Assembly (NCBI RefSeq): GCF_000012845.1
Contig: NC_009615.1
Span: forward strand, 2,137,501 to 2,201,500
Direction: 5' to 3'
Source of the DNA: Parabacteroides distasonis ATCC 8503
GTDB taxonomy: Bacteria; Bacteroidota; Bacteroidia; Bacteroidales; Tannerellaceae
DNA length: 64,000 bases
The notes under the pieces are model-generated. The model made no database searches, was not told where the DNA came from, and saw only the letters and a list, made by a program, of their open reading frames with translations. The number at the start of each line of letters is the position of its first letter. Within the stretch, counting starts at the first letter, position 1. The position numbers were made by a program, and so were the translations under genes. Of this stretch, positions 37,832-46,808 are shown one piece after another.

Positions 37832-38473
37832 GTGAGTACAAGAATAAAATTAAGGGTTCAAGGATTAGCGAACAGCCAAATTCAATCCGGGGCCTATGCG
37901 TTAATTTTGGCAGAGGAAAATGGTCCACGGCGAATTCCAATCATCGTAGGAACCGCTGAAGCACAGTCTATAGCGATCGCATTGGAGCATATCGTACCTC
38001 CTCGTCCATTAACACACGACTTATTCGCCACTTTTGCGCAAGCCTTCAACGTCATTCTTAAGGAAGTCTACATATACAAATTCGAAGATGGTGTGTTTTA
38101 CTCAGAATTAGAGTTTAGCGACGGTGAGCGCTCGATAAAGCTGGACTCTCGCACTTCCGACGCGATTGCCATAGCGCTTCGGGTAAATTGCGACATCTTT
38201 ACTTCCGAGGAGATTGTAAAGGAATGCGGTGTCGTACTGGAAGACACCCTGTCCATCCCCGCTGACGAACCGGAGGAGGATGACAATTTATTAGAATTAG
38301 AACCGGATGAGATTAAGGACGAAGCCCAGTTAAAGAAATGGTTAAGCCTATTGGATATCCAAGAAATAAACGAGCGATTGGAAGACGCTATAGCGGACGA
38401 AAATTACGAATACGCGAAAATGTATAAAGACGAGTTGCGCCGTCGAGAAGAAGAGGAGGACACAAACAAATGA
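37832..38473 (+). CDS. Bifunctional nuclease-family protein (DUF151) with UVR motif
   Basis: A 213-residue protein. The N-terminal DUF151 domain (about 1-130) resembles bifunctional nucleases (AYALILAEENGPRRIPIIVG, SRTSDAIAIALRV). The C-terminus carries a UvrB/UvrC-type motif (LEDAIADENYEYAKMYKDEL). Function in Bacteroidetes is not established. The start is GTG at 37832 because the upstream open frame overlaps a -7 box. The stop overlaps the nucleoside transporter start (ATGA, 38470-38473), so the two are co-translated. Confidence 0.85.
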   Translation: MSTRIKLRVQGLANSQIQSGAYALILAEENGPRRIPIIVGTAEAQSIAIALEHIVPPRPLTHDLFATFAQAFNVILKEVYIYKFEDGVFYSELEFSDGERSIKLDSRTSDAIAIALRVNCDIFTSEEIVKECGVVLEDTLSIPADEPEEDDNLLELEPDEIKDEAQLKKWLSLLDIQEINERLEDAIADENYEYAKMYKDELRRREEEEDTNK

Positions 38474-39786
38474 TTGGAGAACAAGGAGGATTCGGACTGG
38501 TCTCACTTTTAAGAGGTCTGCTTGGGATCATTACGATTTTAGGTATCGCCTATGCGATGAGTTATGATCGTAAACGGATCGATTGGAAATTAGTAGGTGG
38601 AGGTTTGTTCATGCAGATCGTATTCGCCTTGGCGGTTTTATATGTGCCGTTCGTCGGAAGCCTATTGGAAGGATGTGGCAAGATATTTGTTAAGTTGATG
38701 GACTTCACGGATGCCGGTCTTACTTTCTTATTAGGCCCGTATGCCTCTAAAGCGGCAGGATTCAGTTTCTTGCTTCATTCGCTACCGATTGTTATTTTCT
38801 TCTCCGCCTTGGTTTCCATGTTTTACCATTGGGGGATTATCCAGAAAGTAGTCGGTGCCTTTGCGTGGGTATTGCGTAAATTCATGAATATATCCGGCTC
38901 GGAGGGATTAGTGGCCGCCGGTAATATTTTTATGGGAATGACAGAATCTCCTGTGTTGATCAAGAATTACCTGCCGACAATGAATCGTTCGGAGATATTT
39001 TTGGTCATGGTATCCGGAATGGGTACGATCGCCGGTTCCGTAATGGGTACTTACATAGGTATGTTGGGAGGAACAGACCCGGCGGCGAAGGTTTTATTCG
39101 CCACTCACTTGCTCTCGGCTTCCGTAATGGCAGTACCGGGTTCAATCGTTTTAGCGAAAATGCTTTGTCCGCAGACGGAAGAAGCCACGGACCATGTAGC
39201 TATCTCCGGCAAGGAAAAAGAGAACTCGAATATTCTAGATGCCATCTCATCGGGTACGGTTACCGGCGTAAAGTTGATGACGAATATTGCCGCGATGTTA
39301 TTGGTATTCATATCCCTTGTAGCGTTAGCGAATTATATTACGGAAGGTGTGATAGGGCGTTATACCGGACTGAATGACTGGATTGTAAAGATTACGGACG
39401 GTAAGGCGCAGGGCTTGACCTTCCAATTTATACTGGGCGTAATCACCTCTCCTTTCATGTGGTTGATCGGGGTTCCCAGCCAAGACATCATGTTAGTTGG
39501 TTCTTTATTGGGACAAAAGACCATATTGAACGAATTTGTCGCCTATTTCCAATTACAGCAATGGAAAGATGCCGGATTATTCATGTATGAGAAATCGATC
39601 TTGATGTCTACTTATATCCTTTGCGGATTCGCTAATATATCGTCTATCGGTATCTTATTAGGCGGATTGGGCGTATTAGCCCCGGAAAAACGAGGATTAA
39701 TTTCACGTATCGGCGTACCGGCTATGATCGGCGGAGCCTTGGTCTCTGTGCTATCGGCTACTATAATTGGTATGATCCTTGGGTAA
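38470..39786 (+). CDS. nupC: NupC-family concentrative nucleoside transporter
   Basis: A 438-residue membrane protein of the CNT/NupC family with about ten helices. Signatures are GNIFMGMTESPVLIKNYL (about 157-174), MVSGMGTIAGSVMGTYIG and GFANISSIGILLGGLG near the C-terminus. It imports nucleosides with sodium or protons. The start overlaps the upstream gene by 4 bp. It could take up nucleosides made by the nucleotidase at 3954-5684. Confidence 0.92.
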   Translation: MIGEQGGFGLVSLLRGLLGIITILGIAYAMSYDRKRIDWKLVGGGLFMQIVFALAVLYVPFVGSLLEGCGKIFVKLMDFTDAGLTFLLGPYASKAAGFSFLLHSLPIVIFFSALVSMFYHWGIIQKVVGAFAWVLRKFMNISGSEGLVAAGNIFMGMTESPVLIKNYLPTMNRSEIFLVMVSGMGTIAGSVMGTYIGMLGGTDPAAKVLFATHLLSASVMAVPGSIVLAKMLCPQTEEATDHVAISGKEKENSNILDAISSGTVTGVKLMTNIAAMLLVFISLVALANYITEGVIGRYTGLNDWIVKITDGKAQGLTFQFILGVITSPFMWLIGVPSQDIMLVGSLLGQKTILNEFVAYFQLQQWKDAGLFMYEKSILMSTYILCGFANISSIGILLGGLGVLAPEKRGLISRIGVPAMIGGALVSVLSATIIGMILG

Positions 39787-39816
39787 TTGAAAATTGAGAA
39801 TTGAGAATTGAAAATT
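39787..39816. repeat. Short AT-rich direct/inverted repeat
   Basis: TTGAAAATTGAGAATTGAGAATTGAAAATT repeats the unit TTGA(G/A)AATTGA between nupC and rsmE. Similar ATTGA strings occur near the second tRNA-Cys (44826-44855). It looks like a common intergenic filler of this group. Confidence 0.5.
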
Positions 39817-39824
39817 AGATGGTC

Positions 39825-40523
39825 ATGCAGATTTTTTATACACCAGATATAGCTATCAAGCCGGAATTACCGGAAGAAGAAGCAGGACATTGTATACGGG
39901 TACTTCGTCTAGGTGAAGGCGATGAGATAGTATTGACGGATGGGCAAGGCTCTTTTTATAAAGCGGCTATTAGCCGGGCGCATCCCAAACATTGTGAGGT
40001 GACCCTCTTAGAGAGTTGGAAACAACCCGATCTCTGGAACTTCAATCTCCATATAGCCATAGCTCCTACCAAAAACATGGACCGGATGGAGTGGTTCGTG
40101 GAGAAAGCGACGGAAATAGGGATCAATGCGATCACCTGTTTGAATTGTCGTTTCTCGGAGCGTAAAGAGATCAAGCCGATTCGATTGGAGAAGATATTGG
40201 TCAGTGCCATGAAGCAATCCCAGAAAGCGACTTTGCCGGCGTTAGAAGGAATGACAGATTTCAAGAAGTTTGTCGCCACTCCCTTTGATGGGCGTAAGTT
40301 TATCGCCCATTGCGAGGAAGGCGAGAAGCCACTATTAAAACATACGTATCAGCCGGGAGAGAATGCCTTAATCCTCATCGGACCGGAAGGTGATTTTAGC
40401 CCGGAAGAAATCAAACTGGCTCAAGAGAATGGCTTCGAGCCGATCTCTTTAGGAGAGAGCCGACTGCGTACGGAAACGGCCGCGCTAGTGGCTTGCCATA
40501 CGATTCATGTGTTAAATCAATAG
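39825..40523 (+). CDS. rsmE: 16S rRNA m3U1498 methyltransferase RsmE
   Basis: A 232-residue SPOUT methyltransferase that methylates U1498 of 16S rRNA. The N-terminal PUA-like domain is followed by the knot with LILIGPEGDFSPEEIKLA and LGESRLRTETAALVA, the S-adenosylmethionine site. The ATG at 39825 gives MQIFYTPDI, the usual start; an ATG two codons earlier is also possible. It probably shares a transcript with nupC. Confidence 0.92.
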   Translation: MQIFYTPDIAIKPELPEEEAGHCIRVLRLGEGDEIVLTDGQGSFYKAAISRAHPKHCEVTLLESWKQPDLWNFNLHIAIAPTKNMDRMEWFVEKATEIGINAITCLNCRFSERKEIKPIRLEKILVSAMKQSQKATLPALEGMTDFKKFVATPFDGRKFIAHCEEGEKPLLKHTYQPGENALILIGPEGDFSPEEIKLAQENGFEPISLGESRLRTETAALVACHTIHVLNQ

Positions 40524-40582
40524 AATAATCCTATTTCCATTAAAAATACGTTAATCCTCATAAGGGTTATTAAGCAAATTGC

Positions 40583-40590
40583 TACATTTG
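40583..40590 (+). promoter_or_regulatory. -7 box upstream of the DUF1080 gene
   Basis: TACATTTG lies 42 bp before the ATG at 40633. The -33 element is not clear. Confidence 0.45.
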
Positions 40591-40632
40591 TAATGATATT
40601 AACAAATCTAATCTAATAACAATTTAAGTAAC

Positions 40633-41370
40633 ATGAAAAAGTTGTTCAAATCATTCTTGATTCTTTCGGCCATAGCTATGGCTATCCCCTGTTTCGCTCA
40701 AACTCCGAATACATTGACTAAGAAGGAAAAAAAAGCTGGCTGGGAATTATTATTCAACGGAAAAGACTTCTCTGGATGGCGCCAATGTAACGGTACCGCT
40801 ATGCCCGCGAACTGGGTTATAGAAGACAATGCCATGAAAGTATTTACCGGCGAAGGCAAAAAACCGGGACAAGGCGCTAATGGCGATATCCTTTACCAGA
40901 ACAAGAAATTCAAAAACTTCGAGCTCTCGGTAGACTGGAAAGCGAGCAAGATGGGCAACTCCGGTATCTTCTATTATGTACGCGAAGTACCCGGCAAACC
41001 TATTTATTATGCGGCTCCCGAAGTACAGGTACTAGATAACGTGGACGCAACCGACAACAAATTAGCGAACCACCTAGCAGGTTCTCTATATGACATGCTT
41101 CCCGCAGATCCGAAAACAGTTAATCCTGCCGGCGAGTGGAATACGATCGTAATCCGTGTAAAAGATGGAAAGGTAACGCATACCCAAAATGGTAAGAAAG
41201 TTGTTGAGTATACTTTATGGAGCAAAGAGTGGGATGATTTGGTAGCTAACAGTAAATTCAAGAACTTCCCGGGCTTTACCGAAGGTATTTCTAAAGAAGG
41301 TTATATCGGTCTGCAAGATCATGGCTATCCGATCTGGTTCCGTAATATCAAGATCCGTGAACTAAAATAG
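40633..41370 (+). CDS. DUF1080 (3-keto-disaccharide hydrolase) family protein
   Basis: A 245-residue exported protein with signal peptide (1-22, ending CFA). The rest is a single concanavalin-like DUF1080 domain, with GWELLFNGKDFSGWRQC, GNSGIFYYVREV and GLQDHGYPIWFRNIKIREL. Members of this family hydrolyse 3-keto sugars or bind glycans; the substrate here is unknown. It stands alone between its own -7 box and the bidirectional terminator. Confidence 0.9.
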   Translation: MKKLFKSFLILSAIAMAIPCFAQTPNTLTKKEKKAGWELLFNGKDFSGWRQCNGTAMPANWVIEDNAMKVFTGEGKKPGQGANGDILYQNKKFKNFELSVDWKASKMGNSGIFYYVREVPGKPIYYAAPEVQVLDNVDATDNKLANHLAGSLYDMLPADPKTVNPAGEWNTIVIRVKDGKVTHTQNGKKVVEYTLWSKEWDDLVANSKFKNFPGFTEGISKEGYIGLQDHGYPIWFRNIKIRELK

Positions 41371-41395
41371 TTCTTCGAATCTATCGTATATAAAT

Positions 41396-41434
41396 AAAAA
41401 GCCCGGGATTCAGATAAATCACCGGGCCTTTTTA
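41396..41434. terminator. Bidirectional terminator between DUF1080 and guaA paralogue
   Basis: AAAAAGCCCGG pairs with CCGGGCCTTTTT across a 15-base loop, with A- and T-runs on both sides. It serves both converging genes. Confidence 0.85.
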
Positions 41435-41458
41435 TATCTGTTTAATAAGTAAGCCTAA

Positions 41459-42766
41459 TTACTCCCACTCAATTGTCGCATTCGGTTTCGGAGACATATC
41501 GTAGCATACACGGTTCACGTTCTTCACCTCTTTCAAAATACGATCCGTAATCTTCATCAAGATAGGCCAATCAACCGGTTCGATCGTAGCGGTCATGGCA
41601 TCTACCGTATTGACGGCACGGATAATCACGGGCCATTCGAAAGAACGGGCGTTATCACGTACGCCAACCGACTTAAAGTCGGGTACTACCGTAAAGTATT
41701 GCCATACCTTTTTATCCAATCCGGCGTTCTTGAACTCCTCCCGTAAGATCGCATCCGACTCACGTACCGCTTCCAGTCTGTCACGAGTGATAGCGCCCAA
41801 GCAACGTACGCCTAAACCAGGTCCGGGGAACGGCTGGCGATAAACCATATCATAAGGCAAACCTAACTCTACGCCACAAGCACGAACCTCGTCCTTGAAT
41901 AATTGACGCAAAGGCTCAACCAACTCAAATTGCAAATCTTCCGGCAGACCGCCTACGTTATGATGGGATTTCACCATCTTAGCCGTCTTCGTTCCACTCT
42001 CCACGATATCCGGATAGATCGTTCCTTGAGCCAAGAAATCGATTCCATCTAATTTGCGAGCTTCTTCCTCAAATACACGGATAAACTCACCACCGATAAT
42101 CTTACGCTTTTGCTCCGGATCTTCCACGTCAGCTAGCTTATTCAAGAAACGATCGGTAGCGTCTACATACACCAAATTGGCATTCAACTGGTTCTTGAAG
42201 ACCTCAACGACATCCTCGGACTCGCCCTTACGCATCAAACCATGGTTCACATGCACGCAAACCAATTTATCGCCGATCGCTTTCAAAAGTAAAGCGGCTA
42301 CTACAGAGCTATCGACACCTCCAGACAAGGCCAGCAGAACTTTCTTATCCCCTACCTGACGCTTTACCAATTCAATCTGGTCATTGACAAAATTCGTCAT
42401 ATTCCAGTTTGCCTCAGCCTTGCAAGTATCGAACACGAAAGACTTGACAGCGCCCTTGATCGCCTCGACATCATCCGTAAACTCCGGTAATTTAACCTCG
42501 CACAACGCCTTATCATGACCTGCGGCCATTACAGGAGTGCCCATCTCGTAAATACCCGGATTCACGTCGATAGCTACACCGTCGATAACATTGTTTGGGC
42601 CACCATTGATAATGATACCTTTCACGTTTGGCAAGGCTTTTAATTCCTCAACCGTGATGTCATGCGGATAAATCTCACTATAAACGCCTAACGCACGAAT
42701 AGCACGAGCCAACACCGTATTCTCATGACTACCTAAATCCAAGATAACAATCATATCTTGCTTCAT
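41459..42766 (-). CDS. GMP synthase paralogue with reduced, cysteine-less amidotransferase half
   Basis: A 435-residue GuaA-type protein. The N-terminal part (1-105) is half a glutamine amidotransferase domain in which the expected nucleophile segment (GICYG) reads MAAGHD, with Gly 83 at the cysteine position. The distal half with catalytic His and Glu is deleted. The ATP-pyrophosphatase domain ([10 protein letters not shown], 145-154) and the GMP synthase dimer domain, ending KPNATIEWE, are complete. It is likely to use free ammonia, or to work with another glutaminase. It lies 51 bp after the full-length guaA in the same direction. Confidence 0.9.
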   Translation of the reverse strand: MKQDMIVILDLGSHENTVLARAIRALGVYSEIYPHDITVEELKALPNVKGIIINGGPNNVIDGVAIDVNPGIYEMGTPVMAAGHDKALCEVKLPEFTDDVEAIKGAVKSFVFDTCKAEANWNMTNFVNDQIELVKRQVGDKKVLLALSGGVDSSVVAALLLKAIGDKLVCVHVNHGLMRKGESEDVVEVFKNQLNANLVYVDATDRFLNKLADVEDPEQKRKIIGGEFIRVFEEEARKLDGIDFLAQGTIYPDIVESGTKTAKMVKSHHNVGGLPEDLQFELVEPLRQLFKDEVRACGVELGLPYDMVYRQPFPGPGLGVRCLGAITRDRLEAVRESDAILREEFKNAGLDKKVWQYFTVVPDFKSVGVRDNARSFEWPVIIRAVNTVDAMTATIEPVDWPILMKITDRILKEVKNVNRVCYDMSPKPNATIEWE

Positions 42767-42817
42767 GTGACTTTTAAATTTTATTGATTTTACACTTTGT
42801 TATACCTAAGACAAATG

Positions 42818-44338
42818 TCACTCCCACTCGATGGTTGCAGGCGGCTTCGAGCTGATGTCGTACACGACTCTATTCACGCCTTTCACCTTATTGATAATCT
42901 CGTTGGAAACTTTGGCGAGGAACTCGTACGGAAGCTGCGCCCAATCGGCGGTCATAGCGTCCGTGGAAGTGACCGCACGTAAAGCTACCGTATTCTCATA
43001 GGTACGCTCATCGCCCATTACACCTACGGATTGAATCGGAAGTAAGATTACCCCAGCTTGCCAAATCTTATCGTAAAGTCCCCACTCACGCATCAATGAC
43101 ATATAGATATCGTCAGCGTCTTGCAGGATACGTACCTTTTCCGGCGTGATATCACCCAAGATACGGATACCCAATCCCGGTCCCGGGAACGGATGGCGCT
43201 TGATCAAATGCGGTTGCATACCCAACTCCATACCGACACGGCGAACCTCATCCTTGAAAAGAAGACGAAGCGGCTCGACGAGTTTCAAGTTCATCGTATC
43301 CGGAAGTCCGCCCACATTATGATGGCTCTTGATAACCGTACCTGTGATAGAAAGCGACTCGATCACATCCGGATAAATCGTACCTTGCCCCAGCCACTTG
43401 ATATCTTTCAGCTTATGCGCCTCCTCATCGAAGACATCGATAAATCCTTTGCCGATGATCTTACGTTTCTTCTCCGGTTCCGTAACGCCCGCTAGTTCTT
43501 TATAGAACTTATCTTTTGCGTTTACGCCGATCACGTTCAATCCTAAATGCTCATAATCCCTCATTACGTTCTCGAACTCATTCTTGCGCAGCAAACCATG
43601 ATCCACGAAAATGCAAGTCAAGTTCTTACCGATCGCCTTATTCAGCAATACGGCCGTAACAGATGAATCCACACCGCCGGAAAGAGCCAAGATCACCTTG
43701 TCATCTCCCAATTGCTCCTTCAACTCAGCTACGGTAGATTCGATAAAGGAAGCCGGTGTCCAATCCTTGGCGCATCCGCAAATATTCAAGAAGTTATCCA
43801 GCAACTTCGTACCGTCTGTCGAATGGAATACTTCCGGATGAAACTGAACGCCCCACGTTTGCTCACCTTCCACATGGTAAGCGGCAGCCCTCACGTCGTC
43901 CGTGCTGGCGATCACCTTGAAATTATCCGGCAATACGGTAATCGTATCCCCATGAGACATCCATATCTGTGAACCCACATGGATCCCTTTCAGTAATTCA
44001 TCCTCACCATCAATGTGCGACAAATTAGCACGTCCATACTCACGTGAATTAGCCGGTTCCACATTACCTCCGGATGTATAAGCTAGAAACTGCGCTCCAT
44101 AACAAATACCTAAGACGGGATACTTCCCCCGTATCTCGGTCAAATCAGCCTTAAAGGCATTCTCGTCGTATACGGAATAAGGACTTCCGGAAAGGATCAC
44201 ACCTTTCACGTCGGTAGCGTCATGCGGGAATTTGTTATAAGGAACGATCTCACAATACATATTCAACTCTCTGACCCTACGGCCGATAAGCTGGGTTGTC
44301 TGCGAGCCGAAATCAAGAATAATAAGTTTCTCGTGCAT
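42818..44338 (-). CDS. guaA: GMP synthase (glutamine-hydrolysing)
   Basis: A 506-residue enzyme converting XMP to GMP with glutamine and ATP. The class I amidotransferase domain has the triad Cys 79 (GICYG), His 167 and Glu 169 (GVQFHPEVF). The synthetase domain has [14 protein letters not shown] and the C-terminal domain ends KPPATIEWE. All parts are complete. The shortened paralogue follows on the same strand. Confidence 0.96.
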
Positions 44339-44366
44339 GCAATTATGATTATTTAATTGAGTGGCG

Positions 44367-44374
44367 CAAAGGTA
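44367..44374 (-). promoter_or_regulatory. -7 box upstream of guaA
   Basis: TACCTTTG on the minus strand lies 28 bp before the guaA ATG. The -33 element is not clear. Confidence 0.5.
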
Positions 44375-44486
44375 GTAATAAATTCGGGAAGCATAAACAC
44401 ACTGGGCAAATATTCTTCCTTATCACGATACTTTTAAAGGATCTTCCTTTGTCCTATTACGCCTTTCCTCCTGAGACATTCATTAT

Positions 44487-44557
44487 CCACCATCCGTTGC
44501 ACGATCGTCCACCAACTGTTACATGATCATGCAACGGATGGTGGACGATCATGCAAC
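44487..44557. repeat. Nested palindromes with alternative pairings
   Basis: CCACCATCCGTTGCA (44487-44501) is a perfect 15-bp complement of 44530-44544. The overlapping GTTGCACGATCGTCCACCA (44496-44514) pairs with 44539-44557 at 18 of 19 positions. The two stems exclude each other. Between them GTTACATGATCATGCAAC (44518-44535) is itself a near-palindrome. The 391-bp gap (44339-44729) otherwise holds only the guaA -7 box and a tRNA terminator. It resembles a REP-like element. Confidence 0.6.
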
Positions 44558-44680
44558 AGCCATTAGAAGATGAATACCTCAAGAGGAAAACCACAAATCC
44601 CCCTAAGGATCCGGCCAAGGGAAGCCATGAAAACAGCGAACCGCCCGACAACCCGGCGAGAGTTACAAACGGACAAAACA

Positions 44681-44723
44681 AAAAAAGCCTTGAAGCGTTC
44701 ATTACAAACAACTTCGAGGCTTT
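44681..44723 (-). terminator. Terminator of the tRNA-Cys pair
   Basis: On the minus strand GCCTCGAAG pairs with CTTCAAGGC with one mismatch, then TTTTTTTGTTTTG follows. It lies just after the downstream tRNA-Cys. Confidence 0.75.
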
Positions 44724-44729
44724 CCTCCG

Positions 44730-44801
44730 AGGTTCCTGGCGGATTCGAACCGCCGTACATGGTTTTGCAGACCACTGACTAAGCCACTCATCCAAGGAAC
44801 C
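44730..44801 (-). tRNA. tRNA-Cys (GCA), downstream copy
   Basis: The acceptor arm GGTTCCT/AGGAACC, anticodon loop CTGCAAA (GCA), T-arm GGCGGTTCGAATCCGCC and discriminator U fit tRNA-Cys. It differs from the upstream copy at two positions that form a base change in the anticodon stem and one in the variable region. Confidence 0.95.
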
Positions 44802-44860
44802 GAATCAATCAAAAATAAAAGTAATTTTCAATTCTTAATACTGAATTTTCAATTACCAAG

Positions 44861-44932
44861 AGGTTCCTGGCGGATTCGAACCGCCGTACACGGTTTTGCA
44901 GACCGCTGACTAAGCCACTCATCCAAGGAACC
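44861..44932 (-). tRNA. tRNA-Cys (GCA), upstream copy
   Basis: This is a 72-base tRNA nearly identical to the copy at 44730-44801, separated by 59 bp. The same GCA anticodon and U discriminator are present. It comes first on the transcript. Confidence 0.95.
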
Positions 44933-44972
44933 ATAACTTCAACACAAAACAACTACTTTCGTTTTGCGAGTG

Positions 44973-45004
44973 CAAAGAAAGAGAATAATATTGGAATTAC
45001 CAAA
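44973..45004 (-). promoter_or_regulatory. Promoter of the tRNA-Cys pair
   Basis: On the minus strand TTTG (45001-45004) lies 20 bp upstream of TTTCTTTG (44973-44980), a near match to TAnnTTTG, 41 bp before the first tRNA. Confidence 0.55.
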
Positions 45005-45062
45005 CTTTTCCTTTCTTTTTTATTTTTCCCTCCGAATATTATAGAAGTAGAGAAAATGAGCT

Positions 45063-45070
45063 TACCTTTG
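45063..45070 (+). promoter_or_regulatory. -7 box upstream of rfbC
   Basis: TACCTTTG lies 27 bp before the rfbC ATG. The -33 element is not clear. Confidence 0.5.
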
Positions 45071-45097
45071 CCTATCAAATAGATAAATAACGAAAAA

Positions 45098-45655
45098 ATG
45101 ACTTATACAGAAACTGTAATACCGGGCGTATGGATCATTGAGCCAAAGGTATTGAAAGATGCGCGCGGATACTTTATGGAAGCTTTTAAGCAAGCGGAAT
45201 TCGAGGAGCATATCGGAAAAATCCAGTTCGTGCAAGACAACGAATCTTGCTCCTCTAAAGGCGTATTACGAGGATTACACTATCAGCTAGCGCCCTATTC
45301 TCAATCTAAATTAGTCAGGGTGATCAAAGGACGGGTATTGGATGTAGCCGTAGACGTACGTGAAGGCTCGCCCACATTCGGCAAATATGTAGCTGTAGAG
45401 TTATCGGACGAGAATAAACGCCAGTTATTTATTCCACAGGGATTCGCCCACGGATTCCATGTATTAAGTGACGAGGCTATCTTTACCTATAAAGTAGATA
45501 ATCCATATACTCCGACGCATGAACGGGGAATCCGCTATGACGATCCCACGGTCCATGTAGATTGGAGCATCACAGATCCGGAATCGATCAACCTATCCGA
45601 GAAAGACACCAAGGCTCCATTGCTGAAAGACGCTGAGCTTAATTTCAAATACTAA
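45098..45655 (+). CDS. rfbC: dTDP-4-dehydrorhamnose 3,5-epimerase
   Basis: A 185-residue RmlC cupin, with RGLHYQLAPYSQSKLVRV containing the catalytic His and IPQGFAHGFHVLS. It makes dTDP-4-dehydro-L-rhamnose for L-rhamnose glycans. It starts a pair with rfbB, 13 bp apart. rfbA and rfbD, needed to complete the pathway, are not in the window. Confidence 0.95.
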   Translation: MTYTETVIPGVWIIEPKVLKDARGYFMEAFKQAEFEEHIGKIQFVQDNESCSSKGVLRGLHYQLAPYSQSKLVRVIKGRVLDVAVDVREGSPTFGKYVAVELSDENKRQLFIPQGFAHGFHVLSDEAIFTYKVDNPYTPTHERGIRYDDPTVHVDWSITDPESINLSEKDTKAPLLKDAELNFKY

Positions 45656-45668
45656 ACACTGTACAGAT

Positions 45669-46808
45669 ATGAAAACTTACCTAGTTACCGGTGCCGCCGG
45701 TTTTATCGGTGCCAATTTCATCAAACATATGCTGGCGAAATATGACGATATCAAGATCGTTGTCCTAGACTTGCTGACTTACGCAGGTAATTTAGGCACC
45801 ATCGCCGAGGATATCGATGGAGTACGTTGCGAGTTCGTGAAAGGCGATATTTGCGACCGTGCCTTGGCCGACCAGCTATTCGAGAAATACAACTTCGATT
45901 ATGTCGTGAACTTCGCCGCTGAAAGTCATGTAGACCGAAGCATCGAAAATCCCCAGCTATTCCTGCAAACCAACATCCTTGGTACACAAAACCTATTGGA
46001 CGCCGCACGAAAAGCATGGGTTACCGGTAAGGCAGAGACTGGTTATCCGGTATGGCGTGAAGGTGTACGTTTCCATCAAGTCTCTACCGATGAGGTCTAT
46101 GGAAGCCTAGGTGCCGAAGGGTATTTCCACGAGACCACGCCTTTAGATCCCCGAAGCCCATACAGCGCCTCCAAGACAAGCGCGGACTTATTCGTAAAGG
46201 CTTACCACGAGACGTATAAGATGCCGGTATCTATTACCCGTTGTTCCAACAACTACGGACCTTACCATTTCCCGGAAAAATTGATTCCTTTAATTATAAA
46301 GAACATATTGGAAGGTAAATCCCTACCTGTATATGGTGACGGCACAAACGTACGCGACTGGTTATATGTAGAGGATCATTGCAAGGCGATCGACGCCGTC
46401 ATCCACCACGGACGTGTGGGAGAGGTTTACAACGTAGGCGGTCATAACGAGAAGCAGAACATCGAGATCGTAAAACTCACGATCCGGACGATCCATCAAC
46501 TAATGACCGAACAACCGGAATATCGCCAAGTATTAAAGAAAAAAGAGATCGGTGCCGATGGAGAAATCTCTATCGACTGGATCAACGACAGCTTGATTAC
46601 ATTCGTAAAAGACCGTCTGGGCCATGATCAACGATACGCAATCGACCCGACGAAGATCACCAACGAATTAGGCTGGACACCAGAGACCTGCTTCGAGGTT
46701 GGTATCGTAAAAACCATCCGTTGGTATCTTGAGAACCAGAAATGGGTGGAGGATATCACCGGTGGAGATTACATGAAATATTACGAGCAAATGTATGGAT
46801 CACGTTGA
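45669..46808 (+). CDS. rfbB: dTDP-glucose 4,6-dehydratase
   Basis: A 379-residue extended SDR making dTDP-4-keto-6-deoxyglucose. The NAD site is VTGAAGFIGANF (6-17), the active site has STDEVYGSLG, and SPYSASK carries the catalytic Tyr-Lys pair. It is the second enzyme of dTDP-rhamnose synthesis. Its last 9 bp overlap the 3' end of the AsmA-like gene on the other strand. Confidence 0.96.
   Translation: MKTYLVTGAAGFIGANFIKHMLAKYDDIKIVVLDLLTYAGNLGTIAEDIDGVRCEFVKGDICDRALADQLFEKYNFDYVVNFAAESHVDRSIENPQLFLQTNILGTQNLLDAARKAWVTGKAETGYPVWREGVRFHQVSTDEVYGSLGAEGYFHETTPLDPRSPYSASKTSADLFVKAYHETYKMPVSITRCSNNYGPYHFPEKLIPLIIKNILEGKSLPVYGDGTNVRDWLYVEDHCKAIDAVIHHGRVGEVYNVGGHNEKQNIEIVKLTIRTIHQLMTEQPEYRQVLKKKEIGADGEISIDWINDSLITFVKDRLGHDQRYAIDPTKITNELGWTPETCFEVGIVKTIRWYLENQKWVEDITGGDYMKYYEQMYGSR

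Noticed and set aside
44457..44795. Open frames of 70-112 codons over the palindromes and the tRNA-Cys
   Set aside because: They run through the tRNA and terminator and match nothing known.
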